Shown one piece after another: positions 7,355 through 15,444 of a stretch of DNA of 42,190 nt. Location: the NCBI GenBank assembly GCA_964367905.1, contig CAYIZP010000029.1, forward strand, positions 1-42,190, given 5' to 3'. This DNA comes from CAUPWF01 sp964367905. GTDB taxonomy: Bacteria > Bacillota > Clostridia > Lachnospirales > Lachnospiraceae. Under the pieces are notes generated by a model that made no database searches, was not told the origin of the DNA, and saw nothing but the letters and a program-made list of their open reading frames with translations. The position numbers and the translations under genes were made by a program. The number at the start of each line of letters is the position of its first letter. Position 1 is the first letter of the stretch.

Positions 7355-9244
7355 CTAATTTTTTAAATATACTAGCAGAACAGAAATATCAGCTGGTGAT
7401 ACTCCTGATATTCTTGATGCATGACCAATCGAATGTGGTCTATATTCATTCAATTTTTGTCTAGCTTCTATTCGAAGACTTAGAATTGTGTCATAATCAA
7501 TATCTAATGGAATTTTTTTCTTTTCCATCTTTTTAAATTGCTCTACTTGTTTTTTTTGTCTCTTTATATATCCGTCGTATTTGATACGTATATTAACCTG
7601 TTCTACAACATCCCTAGGAAGTTCTTCTCTATTCTTATCTAATTCTGCAAGTTTCTCATAATCTAATTCAGGTCTTCTTATTAATTCATCTAGTGTTGAT
7701 CCAGAAGATAGTGGAGTGCTATCATATTTTATTAATAAGTTGTTTACCTTATCATTCGCTCCCACTGTAATCTTAGATATTCTTTCTATTTCTTCTTCTA
7801 TTTGTTTCATTTTAATTACAAAATTATTATGTCTACCTACTTCGATTAGACCAATAGAAAAACCTAATTCTGTCAACCTTTCATCTGCATTATCTTGTCT
7901 TAGCAATAATCGATATTCTGATCTAGATGTCATCATGCGATATGGTTCAAAGCTTTCCTTTGTAACTAGATCATCGATCAACACTCCAATATATCCCTGT
8001 GAACGATCTATAATAACCTCTTCTCTTCCTAGAATCTTCATAGCTGAATTGATTCCGGCTAACAACCCTTGTGCTGCTGCTTCTTCATAACCAGAACTTC
8101 CATTTAACTGACCTGCGCTATACAAACCTTCTATCTTCTTAAATTCCAAAGTAGGTTTTAGTTGTCTAGCATCGATACAATCATATTCGATCGCATATGC
8201 ATTTCTTACAATCTTTACATTTTCTAATCCAGGAACGGTTCGATACATCTCATACTGTACATCCTCTGGAAGTGAACTAGACATCCCACCAATATACATC
8301 TCATTGGTTGTTAATCCTTCTGGTTCTATAAATACTTGATGTCTATCTTTATCTGCAAATTTCACAACCTTATCTTCTATAGATGGACAATATCTAGGAC
8401 CGGTTCCTTCGATTGCTCCTGAAAACAGAGGAGAGCGGTGAAGATTATCCTTTATAATCTTATGTGTCTCATCATTTGTATAAGTAAGCCAACATGAAAC
8501 TTGCTCCTTTTGTATCTCATCTTCACCAGTTGCAAATGAAAAAGGTGTAATAAATTCATCTCCAAACTGCTCTTCCATCCTCGTAAAATCTACTGATTTT
8601 TTGTCGATACGAGCTGGTGTTCCTGTCTTAAATCTTCTGAGATATATACCAAATTCTTCCATAGATTTTGTAAGATAATTTGCTGCTGGTAACCCATTGG
8701 GTCCAGTATACATACTCACATCACCAAAGATACATTTTGCATTTAAATAGGTTCCTGTACATAAAATAGTTGCTTTTGAAATATAAATAGCACCAGAATA
8801 TGTAATTATACCTTTAATACTATCCTCTTCTACTATCAGATCTGCTACTTCACCTTGCTTAATTTCTAATCCTTCTTGATTCTCGAGAATCTGTCTCATC
8901 GCAGAACTATAGGCATGTTTATCTGCCTGTGCTCGTAGGGAATGAACGGCAGGACCTTTAGATTTATTCAACATCTTAGATTGAATAAATGTCTGATCTA
9001 TTACCTTTCCCATCTCTCCGCCTAAGGCGTCTAATTCTCTCACTAGATGCCCCTTTGATGTACCTCCAATATTCGGATTACATGGCATGAGAGCAATGCT
9101 CTCTACGTTTACTGTGAATATCAAGGTCTTCATACCAAGACGTGCGCTTGCTAGTGCAGCTTCGCATCCAGCATGTCCTGCTCCTACTACTATTACATCA
9201 TATTCTTCTTTATTTTCCCATACAGAATTTGCTGAATATCTCAT
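7355..9244 (-). CDS. mnmG: tRNA uridine-34 modification enzyme MnmG (GidA)
   Basis: FAD enzyme that with MnmE installs the carboxymethylaminomethyl (or aminomethyl) group on wobble U34. Of 629 residues, an N-terminal Rossmann motif GAGHAGCEAALASARLG lies near 22-38, the family block NPNIGGTSKGHLVRELDALGG near 57-77, and a C-terminal helical MnmE-binding domain ends HASRISGVSPADISVLL. The ATG lies inside the end of mnmE, giving a 35-nt overlap; no later ATG, GTG or TTG exists before the Rossmann fold, so the overlap appears real and implies translational coupling of the two partners. Confidence 0.97.
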   Translation of the reverse strand: MRYSANSVWENKEEYDVIVVGAGHAGCEAALASARLGMKTLIFTVNVESIALMPCNPNIGGTSKGHLVRELDALGGEMGKVIDQTFIQSKMLNKSKGPAVHSLRAQADKHAYSSAMRQILENQEGLEIKQGEVADLIVEEDSIKGIITYSGAIYISKATILCTGTYLNAKCIFGDVSMYTGPNGLPAANYLTKSMEEFGIYLRRFKTGTPARIDKKSVDFTRMEEQFGDEFITPFSFATGEDEIQKEQVSCWLTYTNDETHKIIKDNLHRSPLFSGAIEGTGPRYCPSIEDKVVKFADKDRHQVFIEPEGLTTNEMYIGGMSSSLPEDVQYEMYRTVPGLENVKIVRNAYAIEYDCIDARQLKPTLEFKKIEGLYSAGQLNGSSGYEEAAAQGLLAGINSAMKILGREEVIIDRSQGYIGVLIDDLVTKESFEPYRMMTSRSEYRLLLRQDNADERLTELGFSIGLIEVGRHNNFVIKMKQIEEEIERISKITVGANDKVNNLLIKYDSTPLSSGSTLDELIRRPELDYEKLAELDKNREELPRDVVEQVNIRIKYDGYIKRQKKQVEQFKKMEKKKIPLDIDYDTILSLRIEARQKLNEYRPHSIGHASRISGVSPADISVLLVYLKN

Positions 9245-10595
9245 TGATCAAATCCTCTCCTACTGTCTCTCCAACTATCTTACCTAGTGCCTCATATGCA
9301 TCCATCAGATCAATCGAATAAAAATCTTCTGGCATACCTTTTTCTATACTATCTATTACTCTCGATAAACTATCATTACTTACTTGTAACTCTTTTTTCT
9401 GACGGGCATTCGATATATATACCTGATCATTAAAATCAATAGTTCCCTCTATAAACATCTTTTTTATTGTCTCGGATAAAATATCTATCCCTGTCTCATT
9501 TTTCGCTGATATGGGGATAATATCGACCTCAGAATGAATCATATTGTAGATATCTTCCTCTTCTACTTCTGATACTAAGTCTATTTTATTTAATAAAACA
9601 ATCAACTTCTTATCTTTAACGAGCTTTATAATTTCCTCATCATTTTCATCTATTTTTCTAGAACTATCCACAATATATATAATTAAATCAGCCTTATCAG
9701 CAAACTCTTTTGCCTTATTTACTCCAATTTTTTCTACCACATCTTCTGTACTACGAATTCCAGCTGTATCCATGATATTTAGAGTGATTCCCCCAATATT
9801 AATCGTCTCCTCTAGAACATCCCTTGTAGTTCCCTCTATCTCTGTTACAATTGCCTTCTCATCCCCGGCCAATAGGTTTAATAAAGATGATTTCCCTACA
9901 TTTGGCTTTCCTATTATAACTGTTTGGATTCCTTCTTTCATAATTCTTCCATCATTAAAAGATTGAATCAAGGATTCTAATTTTATCTTAAGATGATTCA
10001 TATCTTTCAATAACTCTTCATTATATCCATCTAGAGAAATATGTTCTGGATCATCTAATGCTGACTCTATAAAAGCAGTATGGTAAATTATTTTATTTCT
10101 TAATTCATTTATTATATTCTTAACATTACCTTTTAACTGACTTACAGAAGTTTTGAGGGCATAATCATTCTTGGAATCTATTACATCCATCACCGCTTCT
10201 GCTTGAGTCAAATCTAACTTTCCATTCATAAATGCACGCTTTGTAAACTCACCTGGCTCCGCTGGATATGCACCTTTTTTCAATATTAATTCTAATACCT
10301 GATTCAGTAGAAAAACACCACCATGACAATTAATCTCTATTGTATCCTCTCCTGTATAAGTATTCGGAGCTCTCATGATAGAAACTAATACTTCATCTAA
10401 TATCTCATCCTCTTCTACTATATATCCATAGTGTATAGTGTGAGATAATTGATCTGATATCTTCTTCTTTCCATTTTTACTTTTATATACTTGGTCAATT
10501 ACACAAAAAGCATCAGGACCACTTATTCTTATAATACCTATTCCAGAACTACTAATTGCTGTTGATATAGCAGCAATGGTCTTGTCAAATAACAT
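9210..10595 (-). CDS. mnmE: tRNA modification GTPase MnmE (TrmE)
   Basis: GTPase partner of MnmG in wobble-uridine modification. From the chosen ATG it has 461 residues: an N-terminal folate-binding domain, a helical domain, and an inserted G domain with GKPNVGKSS, EGTTRD, DTAGI and NKIDL. The C-terminal catalytic CxGK motif (CMGK) is intact. A GTG three codons upstream (10604) is also open, but AAAGG sits about eight bases before the ATG at 10595 and overlaps that GTG, so the ATG is preferred. It follows jag with an attenuator-like hairpin in between and overlaps mnmG by 35 nt. Confidence 0.96.
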   Translation of the reverse strand: MLFDKTIAAISTAISSSGIGIIRISGPDAFCVIDQVYKSKNGKKKISDQLSHTIHYGYIVEEDEILDEVLVSIMRAPNTYTGEDTIEINCHGGVFLLNQVLELILKKGAYPAEPGEFTKRAFMNGKLDLTQAEAVMDVIDSKNDYALKTSVSQLKGNVKNIINELRNKIIYHTAFIESALDDPEHISLDGYNEELLKDMNHLKIKLESLIQSFNDGRIMKEGIQTVIIGKPNVGKSSLLNLLAGDEKAIVTEIEGTTRDVLEETINIGGITLNIMDTAGIRSTEDVVEKIGVNKAKEFADKADLIIYIVDSSRKIDENDEEIIKLVKDKKLIVLLNKIDLVSEVEEEDIYNMIHSEVDIIPISAKNETGIDILSETIKKMFIEGTIDFNDQVYISNARQKKELQVSNDSLSRVIDSIEKGMPEDFYSIDLMDAYEALGKIVGETVGEDLINEIFSKFCMGK

Positions 10596-10608
10596 ATCAT
10601 TCACCTTT

Positions 10609-10641
10609 CAAAAAAAGAGAACAGGGGTTATTTACCCCCGT
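10609..10641 (-). terminator. intrinsic terminator overlapping the jag stop codon
   Basis: On the minus strand, ACGGGGG and CCCCTGT pair over seven bases around a TAAATAA loop that contains the jag stop codon. TCTCTTTTTTTG follows. The geometry is that of a Rho-independent terminator placed between jag and mnmE. Either the operon ends here with a new start for mnmE, or partial read-through sets the mnmE/mnmG level. Ribosomes finishing jag would cover the stem, so coupling to translation is possible (inference). Confidence 0.65.
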
Positions 10642-11437
10642 CCCCATATTTCACTACTAAATGTCTATAAGGTTCTTCGCCCTCGCTATATGTTACAATA
10701 TATGGGTCGCTCTGTAATGCTGAATGAATAATTCTTCTCTCATAAGGATTCATAGGCTCTAGCGATACAGGTCTCTTTGTTCTCTTTACTTTGCTCGCTA
10801 TATTTTTTGCCAAATTTTCAAGTGTTTCTTTTCTACGTTCTCTGTAGTTTTCTGTGTCTAATTTCACTCGAATATATCCATCCTTTTCTTTGTTAGCAAC
10901 ACGATTTGCCAAGTATTGTAGTGCATCTAATGTTTGTCCTCTTTTTCCAATTAAGACACCCATTTTTTTCCCGATCATATCAATACAGATACTTCCTTCT
11001 TCATCAATCTTTGCCTTTACTTCTGCTTCGATTTTCATTGCTTTTAAAGTATTTACAATAAACATTTTTGTTTCTTCTAATATTTCTGGAGTTGGAGTTC
11101 TTCTATTTATTTTCTTTTCCTTTGAAGCTGCCTCTTCTTTCTTGGGTTCAACCTCTTTTACAACCTTAGGTTCTGGTTTTACCTTTTCAGCCACTTTCAC
11201 TTCTTTCGGCTTCTGCTCTTCTTTTTTTATCTCTTTTACTGGCTTTGATACTTCCACTGGTTTTTCTTCTCTTATCGAAGCTTTGATTACAGCATTTTTA
11301 CTTCCTATTCCTAAAAAGCCTGTACTACCTTTTTCTACCACTTCTATCTCTAAATCGCTGCTGACAACCCCTAACTCAATCGTTGCCTTTGTAATAGCCT
11401 CTTCTACTGTTTTTGCTTGAATTGTGACAATGTTCAT
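10628..11437 (-). CDS. jag: RNA-binding protein Jag/KhpB (Jag_N, KH, R3H)
   Basis: Cytoplasmic RNA-binding protein that in Firmicutes partners KhpA and influences cell elongation and division. The 269 residues comprise an N-terminal Jag_N domain (1-52, ending GFLGIGSKNAVI) and a Lys/Glu/Pro-rich linker (about 55-112). A KH domain with the IGKRGQTLDALQYLAN loop and a C-terminal R3H domain (PMNPYERRIIHSAL) follow. AAGGAG lies five bases before the ATG. It is 29 bp after yidC, the conserved arrangement. The last codons form part of a terminator hairpin. Confidence 0.94.
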   Translation of the reverse strand: MNIVTIQAKTVEEAITKATIELGVVSSDLEIEVVEKGSTGFLGIGSKNAVIKASIREEKPVEVSKPVKEIKKEEQKPKEVKVAEKVKPEPKVVKEVEPKKEEAASKEKKINRRTPTPEILEETKMFIVNTLKAMKIEAEVKAKIDEEGSICIDMIGKKMGVLIGKRGQTLDALQYLANRVANKEKDGYIRVKLDTENYRERRKETLENLAKNIASKVKRTKRPVSLEPMNPYERRIIHSALQSDPYIVTYSEGEEPYRHLVVKYGDGGK

Positions 11438-11466
11438 ACTGACTCCTTTCCTTTAAAAAACTGCTA

Positions 11467-12759
11467 TTATTTATCGTTTCCTTTGTTATATCTATTAACC
11501 ATGTTTGCTTTGTCAGCCAAACTTCCAGCTTTTGCATTGCTGTTAGTTGAAGAATAATCACTGCTATTTACCTTTGCCTTATCAGACATTTTATTTGAAG
11601 TAGCTGCATTATTATTCGAATTTACATTTGCATCTTCTAATTTCTTTGCATTTTTTTGAGCCATTTCATTTAATTTTTCAGCTGAGATTCCTTTTTTCTT
11701 AGCCTTCTTCTCTGCTTTTTCTCGATTCTGTCTAATTAACTCATCCAAACCAATCTTTTGAAGATGCTTATTAATTGCCAATTGCTGTATTGTTCTAACC
11801 ACTGCACTTGTAATCCAATAAATACCGATACCAGTTGGGAATGTAAAACACATTACAACTGAGAATAAAGGCATTGTTATATTCATTGTTCTCATAGTAG
11901 ATGCCATTTGGCTATTCTCATCCATAGATGATGGTGTAATTGACTGTGATATTCTAATACTAAGAAACTGTGAAACACCCGCTAATAATGGAACTAATAC
12001 AGCTAGGATTACCAATCCAAAATTACTTGTTAGATTCTCCATAATAATTGAATATGGAGAGTTTGCAATATTTAGTCCTAAGAAACTATTGAAACTTGCT
12101 ACTACTTTCTCTGTTTCTACAATCACCGATTCCAAAGAAGGAATTGCATCCACTAAAGTTGTCCATGTATCCGATTGAAATTTATATAATACATCAATGA
12201 TTACATTTGATTGTGTATAATCAAAATTCTCTGGATTTAACGATACTGGAGCTTCTGCACCAATTGTTTTGATTGCTTCTATATTACTACTATTTCCTAA
12301 AATCTTATCTACTAGAGGCATATATGCTTCCTTAATAGAACCTACATATGCTGGAATATTTTGAATAACCGGATACAATCCAAATAAAATTGGTAATTGA
12401 ATCAGTGAATTCAAACATCCTCCCATTTGAGAAGAACCATACTTTCTATAAACAGCTTGTGTTTCTTCTTGCATCTTCATTCTTGACGCATTATCTGTTT
12501 TTCCTTTATACTTTTCTGTAATCTTCTTTATTTCTGGATTCATTACCGCACTAAGCTTCATAAACTTTTGTTGTCTTATAGTAAGCGGTAATAATAAAGT
12601 ATAAACAACAACCGTGAATAAAATAATGGATAATCCTACGTTCTCAATACTAAACACTCGATCTAACGCAATAAACATCCAATCCATAATCATACCCAAT
12701 ATAGAAGAAATATCTCCTATAATAAAGGTAGATGACTTTGTTAATAACATACCTGACAT
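11467..12759 (-). CDS. yidC: membrane protein insertase YidC
   Basis: Integral membrane insertase acting alone or with SecYEG. Of 430 residues, about 1-340 hold the 60-kDa inner-membrane-protein core. Its first core segment (SIILFTVVVYTLLLPLTIRQQKFM) has the groove arginine, and a cytoplasmic helical hairpin and several further membrane segments follow. No lipobox cysteine is seen, unlike many Gram-positive YidC/SpoIIIJ. The tail (about 345-430) is Lys-rich, then Ser/Asn-rich low complexity, consistent with ribosome contact. It is 14 bp after yidD. AGGAGG lies ten bases before the ATG. The extracytoplasmic insertion between about 140 and 240 is long for a Gram-positive YidC. Confidence 0.95.
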   Translation of the reverse strand: MSGMLLTKSSTFIIGDISSILGMIMDWMFIALDRVFSIENVGLSIILFTVVVYTLLLPLTIRQQKFMKLSAVMNPEIKKITEKYKGKTDNASRMKMQEETQAVYRKYGSSQMGGCLNSLIQLPILFGLYPVIQNIPAYVGSIKEAYMPLVDKILGNSSNIEAIKTIGAEAPVSLNPENFDYTQSNVIIDVLYKFQSDTWTTLVDAIPSLESVIVETEKVVASFNSFLGLNIANSPYSIIMENLTSNFGLVILAVLVPLLAGVSQFLSIRISQSITPSSMDENSQMASTMRTMNITMPLFSVVMCFTFPTGIGIYWITSAVVRTIQQLAINKHLQKIGLDELIRQNREKAEKKAKKKGISAEKLNEMAQKNAKKLEDANVNSNNNAATSNKMSDKAKVNSSDYSSTNSNAKAGSLADKANMVNRYNKGNDK

Positions 12760-12773
12760 TTTTTAGTTTCCTC

Positions 12774-12986
12774 CTATGGAACGGGATCATACCCGCCTTT
12801 TGAAAATGGATTACATCTTAATATTCTCCATATGGTTAACAACAATCCCTTGATTGCTCCATGCTTTTCTATCGCCTCTATCCCATATTGAGAACATGTT
12901 GGAGTAAATTTACAAGTGTTATACATTTTCAATCCCGATAAATATTTTCTATAAAATTTTATCATTTTAATGAATAAAAATTTCAC
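12774..12986 (-). CDS. yidD: membrane protein insertion efficiency factor YidD
   Basis: A 70-residue DUF37 protein that assists YidC-dependent insertion. It shows the family's YRKYLSGLKMYNTCKFTPTCSQYGIEAI-type region with three cysteines, then RCNPFSKGGYDPVP at the C-terminus. The N-terminal amphipathic helix (MKFLFIKMIKFYRKYL) would associate with the membrane. It sits between rnpA (16 bp) and yidC (14 bp), the classical order. Confidence 0.95.
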   Translation of the reverse strand: MKFLFIKMIKFYRKYLSGLKMYNTCKFTPTCSQYGIEAIEKHGAIKGLLLTIWRILRCNPFSKGGYDPVP

Positions 12987-13002
12987 TTTTTTATTTTCCC
13001 CA

Positions 13003-13341
13003 TTAATCTATTTTAATATGATGTATATTTGCTAGGTGTAAAAGTGCGCTTTCCATTTCTTTATAACTTTTATCCTTTGCACTATTTCTAGCAATCACTA
13101 CCATATCATATCCTAATTTAAACTTCTCTTCATTTAATCTATAACTTTCTCTCAGTAGTCTTGTTACTCTATGTCTTACGACACTATTTCCTACTTTTTT
13201 ACTTACAGAGATACCAATCCTATTTTTCTTCAAATCATTTTCTATGATATACATGATAAGATATTTATTGGCACATGATATTTTCTTTTTATATACTGTT
13301 TGAAAATCTCTATTTTTCTTTAATGACTCACTCTGTTTCAT
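13003..13341 (-). CDS. rnpA: ribonuclease P protein component
   Basis: Protein subunit of RNase P, which matures tRNA 5' ends together with the RNA subunit. The 112 residues include the RNR region, here RIGISVSKKVGNSVVRHRVTRLLRE-type, with His in place of the usual Asn in the N-R/H-R step. The N-terminal KKNRDFQTVYKK is typical. It follows rpmH by about 41 bp and is in the normal operon with yidD. Confidence 0.95.
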   Translation of the reverse strand: MKQSESLKKNRDFQTVYKKKISCANKYLIMYIIENDLKKNRIGISVSKKVGNSVVRHRVTRLLRESYRLNEEKFKLGYDMVVIARNSAKDKSYKEMESALLHLANIHHIKID

Positions 13342-13382
13342 AAAATCCTCTTAATAAGAAAGAAAGACCACATTGCTGCGGC

Positions 13383-13517
13383 CTATGCTGATAGTTTTTT
13401 TCTTCCTTTTGCTCTTCTAGATGCTAGCACATTTCTTCCGCCTGGAGTACTCATTCTTGCTCTAAAACCATGTACTTTTGATCTAGATCTCTTTTTTGGT
13501 TGGAATGTCATTTTCAT
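13383..13517 (-). CDS. rpmH: 50S ribosomal protein L34
   Basis: A 44-residue, strongly basic protein starting MKMTFQPKKRSRSKVHGFR and ending RAKGRKKLSA, the full L34 sequence pattern. AAGGAGGTGG precedes the ATG at good spacing. It heads the minus-strand operon that leads away from the origin. It is under 60 codons, so short-ORF filters would miss it. Confidence 0.97.
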   Translation of the reverse strand: MKMTFQPKKRSRSKVHGFRARMSTPGGRNVLASRRAKGRKKLSA

Positions 13518-13562
13518 ACGTATCCACCTCCTTATTATCTATACTCTATCTATGTCTATCAT

Positions 13563-13568
13563 ATTATA
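13563..13568 (-). promoter_or_regulatory. rpmH: probable -10 box of the rpmH operon
   Basis: TATAAT on the minus strand, 46 bp upstream of the rpmH start. No convincing -35 is seen 16-18 bp further up, so the promoter is only partly supported. Confidence 0.4.
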
Positions 13569-13706
13569 GTATCGATTGGTTACCATAAGTTTTTATTTTT
13601 TAAGACATTTCTCAATATTATAATCATAAAATACCCATAAAGTCAAGTAAAACAACGTTATTTATTATTATTTTTTTTTTAAATTTAAGATATCAAAAGA
13701 ATTACA

Positions 13707-13735
13707 TTGATAAAATATCATTTTTGATGTAAAAT
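13707..13735 (+). promoter_or_regulatory. dnaA: dnaA promoter (sigma-A type)
   Basis: TTGATA (13707-13712), a 17-bp spacer and TAAAAT (13730-13735) lie 37 bp before the dnaA ATG. The surrounding rpmH-dnaA gap (13518-13772) is very AT-rich but holds no DnaA box close to consensus, so autorepression through boxes here is not evident. Confidence 0.7.
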
Positions 13736-13772
13736 AGACTAGTGAAATTATTACAATTTTAGGAGTTAACTA

Positions 13773-15164
13773 ATGAATATTATTAAAGAAAATTGGAACC
13801 AAATCATTGAAAAATTAAAAGTTGAGTATGAAGTAACAGATATTTGTATGAAGACTTGGATTCATCCTCTTGAGGTTTCTCATATAGAGGGTAACACTGT
13901 ATACATATCTGTAGAAGATAAACAGAGTATAGAAATTATATCAAAAAAATATCAAGTTATTTTAGGAGTTTGTATTGCTGAGTTAACTGGTCAGGAATAC
14001 AATATTATTTTTGTAGCAAAATCTGATCTTAATTCTTCCATTAATATGAAGTCCAATGACATCAATGCCCAACTAAATGAATTACTTTCTAATGCCAATT
14101 TAAAATTAAACTATTCATTTGACACCTTTGTTGTAGGTAAGAATAATACTCTTGCTCATGGAATTGCTCTTGCGGTAGCCGAATCTCCTGGCGAAGATTA
14201 TAATCCTATGTTCTTATATGGAGGAGTTGGATTGGGTAAAACCCATCTCATGCACTCTATTGCAAGATATGTTATAGAACAAAATCTTAATAAGGATGAT
14301 AAGACATCCATGAAAAAGGTTCTCTATGTAACAAGTGAAACATTTACAAATGAATTGATTGATGCTTTGAAGACTGGTAAGAGAGGTGCCGATTCTTCTA
14401 TGAGTTTATTTAGAGAAAAATATAGAACAATTGATATCTTATTAATTGATGATATTCAGTTTATAATAGGAAAGGAAAGTACTCAGGAAGAGTTTTTCCA
14501 TACCTTTAATGATCTTTATAATGCTGGAAAACATATCATCATCTCTAGTGATAGACCTCCAAAGGATATGGAGATATTAGAAGAACGTATCAGAAGTCGA
14601 TTTGCTTCTGGAATGATTGTAGATATTTCTTCTCCAGATTATGAAACACGAATGGCTATTTTATATAAAAAAATTGAATTAGAAGATATGGAGAGATTGA
14701 ATATACCTAATGAGGTTCTCTCTTATATAGCCAATAACATTACTACTAACATTAGAGAACTTGAAGGAGCTTTGACAAGAGTTGTTGCCAAAGCTAAATT
14801 AGAGAAAAAAGAAATCAATATAGAATTAGCTATTGATGCTCTTAAGGATTCTATCTATACAAATGATAACAAAAAAATAACTCCTGAATTGATTATGGAT
14901 ATCGTCGCAGAACATTACAATGTTTCTGTAACTGATTTATGTGGAAGAAAGAGATCTGCTGATATTGCACTTCCTAGACAGATTGTTATGTATCTTTGTA
15001 GAGAAATGACAGAAGAACCATTTAAATCGATTGGTCTTCTTCTAGGAGGAAAGGATCATTCCACAATCAGTCATGGTTATGATAAAATCAAAGATCTAAT
15101 GAATGAAGATGATAAAGTAAAAAATAGTGTGGAAATTATCATCAAAAAAATAAATCCTTCTTAA
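13773..15164 (+). CDS. dnaA: chromosomal replication initiator DnaA
   Basis: AAA+ initiator that binds DnaA boxes and melts the origin. Among its 463 residues, domain I (1-80) begins MNIIKENWNQIIEKL. Domain II is short. Domain III carries Walker A GGVGLGKT at 150-157 and Walker B LLIDD at 223-227, and domain IV ends with the box-binding helix-turn-helix and the signature GGKDHSTISHGYDKI. AGGAGTTAACTA precedes the ATG. It transcribes towards dnaN, with the box cluster lying between the two genes. Confidence 0.98.
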   Translation: MNIIKENWNQIIEKLKVEYEVTDICMKTWIHPLEVSHIEGNTVYISVEDKQSIEIISKKYQVILGVCIAELTGQEYNIIFVAKSDLNSSINMKSNDINAQLNELLSNANLKLNYSFDTFVVGKNNTLAHGIALAVAESPGEDYNPMFLYGGVGLGKTHLMHSIARYVIEQNLNKDDKTSMKKVLYVTSETFTNELIDALKTGKRGADSSMSLFREKYRTIDILLIDDIQFIIGKESTQEEFFHTFNDLYNAGKHIIISSDRPPKDMEILEERIRSRFASGMIVDISSPDYETRMAILYKKIELEDMERLNIPNEVLSYIANNITTNIRELEGALTRVVAKAKLEKKEINIELAIDALKDSIYTNDNKKITPELIMDIVAEHYNVSVTDLCGRKRSADIALPRQIVMYLCREMTEEPFKSIGLLLGGKDHSTISHGYDKIKDLMNEDDKVKNSVEIIIKKINPS

Positions 15165-15444
15165 TTCTTTTTAAGGGTGGATAACTATGTGGACAATTTA
15201 TTATTAAAAGGTGGATAACTATGATTTATATTTATTTTCTCTCATCATTTAATAAAAATATCTTAATTATCCACAATCCATCCAATCTATATTAAGAATG
15301 TTTACACACGTTTATCTACACCTTAAATAATATATATTAGGGGCTTAAACAGGGTTTTCCACATATCCACACCCCCTAATACTAATACTACGTATTTTAT
15401 TTATATAATTTATTAAAAGAAATCTCGAAAGGAGTTTTACACAT
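15165..15444. other. oriC: DnaA-box cluster between dnaA and dnaN
   Basis: Seven boxes match TTATCCACA at 7 to 9 of 9 positions. On the minus strand: TTATCCACC (15176-15184), TTGTCCACA (15188-15196), TTATCCACC (15210-15218). On the plus strand: TTATCCACA perfect (15267-15275), TTATCTACA (15312-15320), TTTTCCACA (15355-15363), ATATCCACA (15363-15371). The left boxes and right boxes point in opposite directions. Coding-strand polarity flips close by, agreeing with a bidirectional origin. No gene is present in this gap. Confidence 0.9.
15355..15420 (+). other. origin unwinding unit: DnaA boxes, GC patch, DnaA-trios, AT-rich DUE
   Basis: Two adjoining boxes (15355-15371) are followed by CCCCC (15372-15376), then five consecutive triplets CTA-ATA-CTA-ATA-CTA (15376-15390). 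A nearly pure A/T tract (about 15393-15418) runs up to the dnaN ribosome site. This is the order described for the basal unwinding system of Bacillus subtilis, where DnaA loads from double-stranded boxes onto single-stranded trios. Assignment rests on pattern alone. Confidence 0.7.

Noticed and set aside
13518..13772. rpmH-dnaA gap as a box-containing origin half
   Set aside because: Very AT-rich, but no sequence close to TTATCCACA on either strand; all good boxes lie in the dnaA-dnaN gap or at 24.7 kb.
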